Shown: piece by piece, positions 32,528-33,665 of the stretch
Position numbering within the stretch: position 1 is the stretch's first letter
How the letters are laid out: each line of letters starts with the position of its first letter
Assembly (NCBI GenBank): GCA_017631055.1
Contig: JAGBTZ010000039.1
Location: forward strand, 1 to 33,665
Origin: Alistipes sp.
GTDB lineage: Bacteria; Bacteroidota; Bacteroidia; Bacteroidales; Rikenellaceae
Direction of reading: 5' to 3'
DNA length: 33,665 nucleotides
Translations under genes and position numbers: made by a program
Notes under the pieces: generated by a model
What the model was told of the DNA's origin: nothing
Seen by the model: only the letters and a program-made list of their open reading frames with translations
Database searches by the model: none

Positions 32528-33665
32528 TTATTTGCGCTTCTCGAACTCGGCAACGCCACCCTCCAAGAACTCCACAAAGCCCTCGACACTCAAGTCGTAG
32601 CCTCGTGTGGGAGCCAACTGCTCGCCATCGGCAGTGATAAGCACATAGTTGGGCTGTGCATTCACGCCAAAGCGGTCACGAGCGATGTAGGAGTTGATGC
32701 GACCCAAGGTTTTGAACGTGTCGCCCGACTCGGTGGTAATCCACTCCGACTCGGGTACGGACATCTTGTCATCGGTGTAGAGGGCCACCACAACATACTT
32801 CTCACGCAGGATATCGAGCACTCGCTCGTCGCTCCAGACTCTTGCCTCCATCTCGCGGCAATTCACGCAACCGTGACCGGTGATGTCGACAAACAGAGGC
32901 TTACCCTCACGCTTAGCAGCCTCCTCAGCCTCCTCCAAATCGAAGTAGCCCTGCAAGCCGTGTGGCAGGTGGAGATGCTCGCCGTACTTGACGTTATGAG
33001 TGGTTGCCGTAGGTGCCGACACAGCACCCTGCGACATCACAAAATCCTGAGTATGAATGGGTGGCAGATAGCCCGACAATCCACTGAGCGGAGCGCCCCA
33101 CATTCCCGGAATCATATAGACCACAAAGGTAAAGACCGCAATGGCCAGACCCAGGCGTGTAACCGAGAGACTCTTCACCTCGCTATCGTGTGCAAAGCGC
33201 AACTTACCAAGCAGGTACAAGCCCAGCAGCGAGAAGCATACAATCCAGATTGCAAGATAGATTTCCCTATCGAGCAGACCCCAATGGTAGGTCTGGTCGG
33301 CAACGCTGAGGAACTTAAATCCGAGAGCCACCTCCACAAAACCAAGCACCACCTTCACCGAGTTGAGCCAACCGCCACTCTTGGGCAGATTTTTGAGCAA
33401 CGATGGGAAGAGCGCAAAGAGCGTGAAAGGCAGTGCAAATGCCAACGAGAATGCCAGCATTGTCACAATCGGCTGCCAGAACTCGCCCGAGGTTGACTGA
33501 ATCAGCACCGAGCCGACAATGGGACCTGTGCAAGAGAACGACACCAACACCAGCGTAAGTGCCATAAAGAAGATACCGGCAACGCCTCCCTTGTCGGCAT
33601 TCTGGTCGCTCTTGTTGACCAATGCGCTGGGCAGAGTAATCTCGAATGCACCGAAGAACGATGCT
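32528..33665 (-). CDS. dsbD: Thiol:disulfide interchange protein DsbD (5' end outside window)
   Basis: The frame runs off the right edge; the visible 378 residues include the upstream stretch ASFFGAFEITLPSALVNKSD. Several transmembrane segments cover the first half, including the FSCTGPIVG helix with one of the membrane cysteines. A C-terminal thioredoxin-like domain follows, with the redox pair in GHGCVNCREME. DsbD passes electrons from cytosolic thioredoxin to the periplasm. The N-terminal periplasmic domain and the first helices lie beyond 33665. The GT4 gene follows closely. Confidence 0.93.
   Translation of the reverse strand, partial: ASFFGAFEITLPSALVNKSDQNADKGGVAGIFFMALTLVLVSFSCTGPIVGSVLIQSTSGEFWQPIVTMLAFSLAFALPFTLFALFPSLLKNLPKSGGWLNSVKVVLGFVEVALGFKFLSVADQTYHWGLLDREIYLAIWIVCFSLLGLYLLGKLRFAHDSEVKSLSVTRLGLAIAVFTFVVYMIPGMWGAPLSGLSGYLPPIHTQDFVMSQGAVSAPTATTHNVKYGEHLHLPHGLQGYFDLEEAEEAAKREGKPLFVDITGHGCVNCREMEARVWSDERVLDILREKYVVVALYTDDKMSVPESEWITTESGDTFKTLGRINSYIARDRFGVNAQPNYVLITADGEQLAPTRGYDLSVEGFVEFLEGGVAEFEKRK

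Noticed and set aside
32036-33496. 486-codon open frame antisense to the glycosyltransferase and dsbD genes
   Set aside because: It spans two real genes in antisense and shows no domain; it is a by-product of their codon use.

Overview
The window is a stretch of a Bacteroidota chromosome, most likely order Bacteroidales and possibly Alistipes-like (Rikenellaceae). The sequence evidence is: a fused LpxC-FabZ gene; GSCFA, SufT-type and DUF2851-type proteins typical of this phylum; lipoproteins with acidic residues after the lipobox cysteine; weak Shine-Dalgarno sequences; and many promoters with the Bacteroidota -7 box TAnnTTTG. The content is mainly housekeeping and envelope genes. I see no phage, transposase, CRISPR array or defence island.

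Layout. 1-3041: a lipoprotein, a gene-poor repeat-bearing stretch with a minus-strand tRNA-Glu(CTC), and a secreted SGNH/DUF4886-like protein. 3042-6366 (minus): a TonB-like protein, a small secreted protein, a small membrane protein and a CPA1 K+/H+ antiporter, in one apparent operon. 6455-9375 (plus): lpxC-fabZ, lpxA and a nitroreductase. 9488-10131: rpmI-rplT. 10282-11658 (minus): a CaCA Ca2+/Na+ antiporter and a MazG-like NTP pyrophosphohydrolase. 11773-15643 (plus): a secreted GH36 alpha-galactosidase, engB and prs. 15737-17998: an NhaC antiporter and a GSCFA protein. 18026-18200: a duplicated hairpin repeat. 18267-21600: a degenerate PafA-family phosphatase, sufE, a SufT-like gene and a short DUF2851 protein. 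21657-24947: secA, followed by about 570 bp of packed intergenic repeats. 25560-28348 (minus): lpxK-punA-ssb-dCMP deaminase. 28485-31379 (plus): an M23 peptidase lipoprotein, a PPOX-fold protein, ispD and a small membrane protein. 31394-33665 (minus): a GT4 glycosyltransferase and dsbD, the latter cut by the window edge.

Together these genes cover lipid A synthesis (lpxC-fabZ, lpxA, lpxK), cation homeostasis (three antiporters), protein export and folding (secA, dsbD), nucleotide metabolism (prs, punA, dCMP deaminase), Fe-S assembly (sufE, SufT-like) and isoprenoid synthesis (ispD). The main points for a second look are: a PafA-family protein that has lost most metal and substrate ligands; a pair of hairpin repeats with a pairing-preserving change; a 20-bp copy of the tRNA-Glu 3' end 327 bp away (att-like); families of short variable-stem hairpins and heptamer arrays in the gene-free stretches; alternative RNA pairings between rpmI and rplT; and several start codons that promoter positions help to decide.
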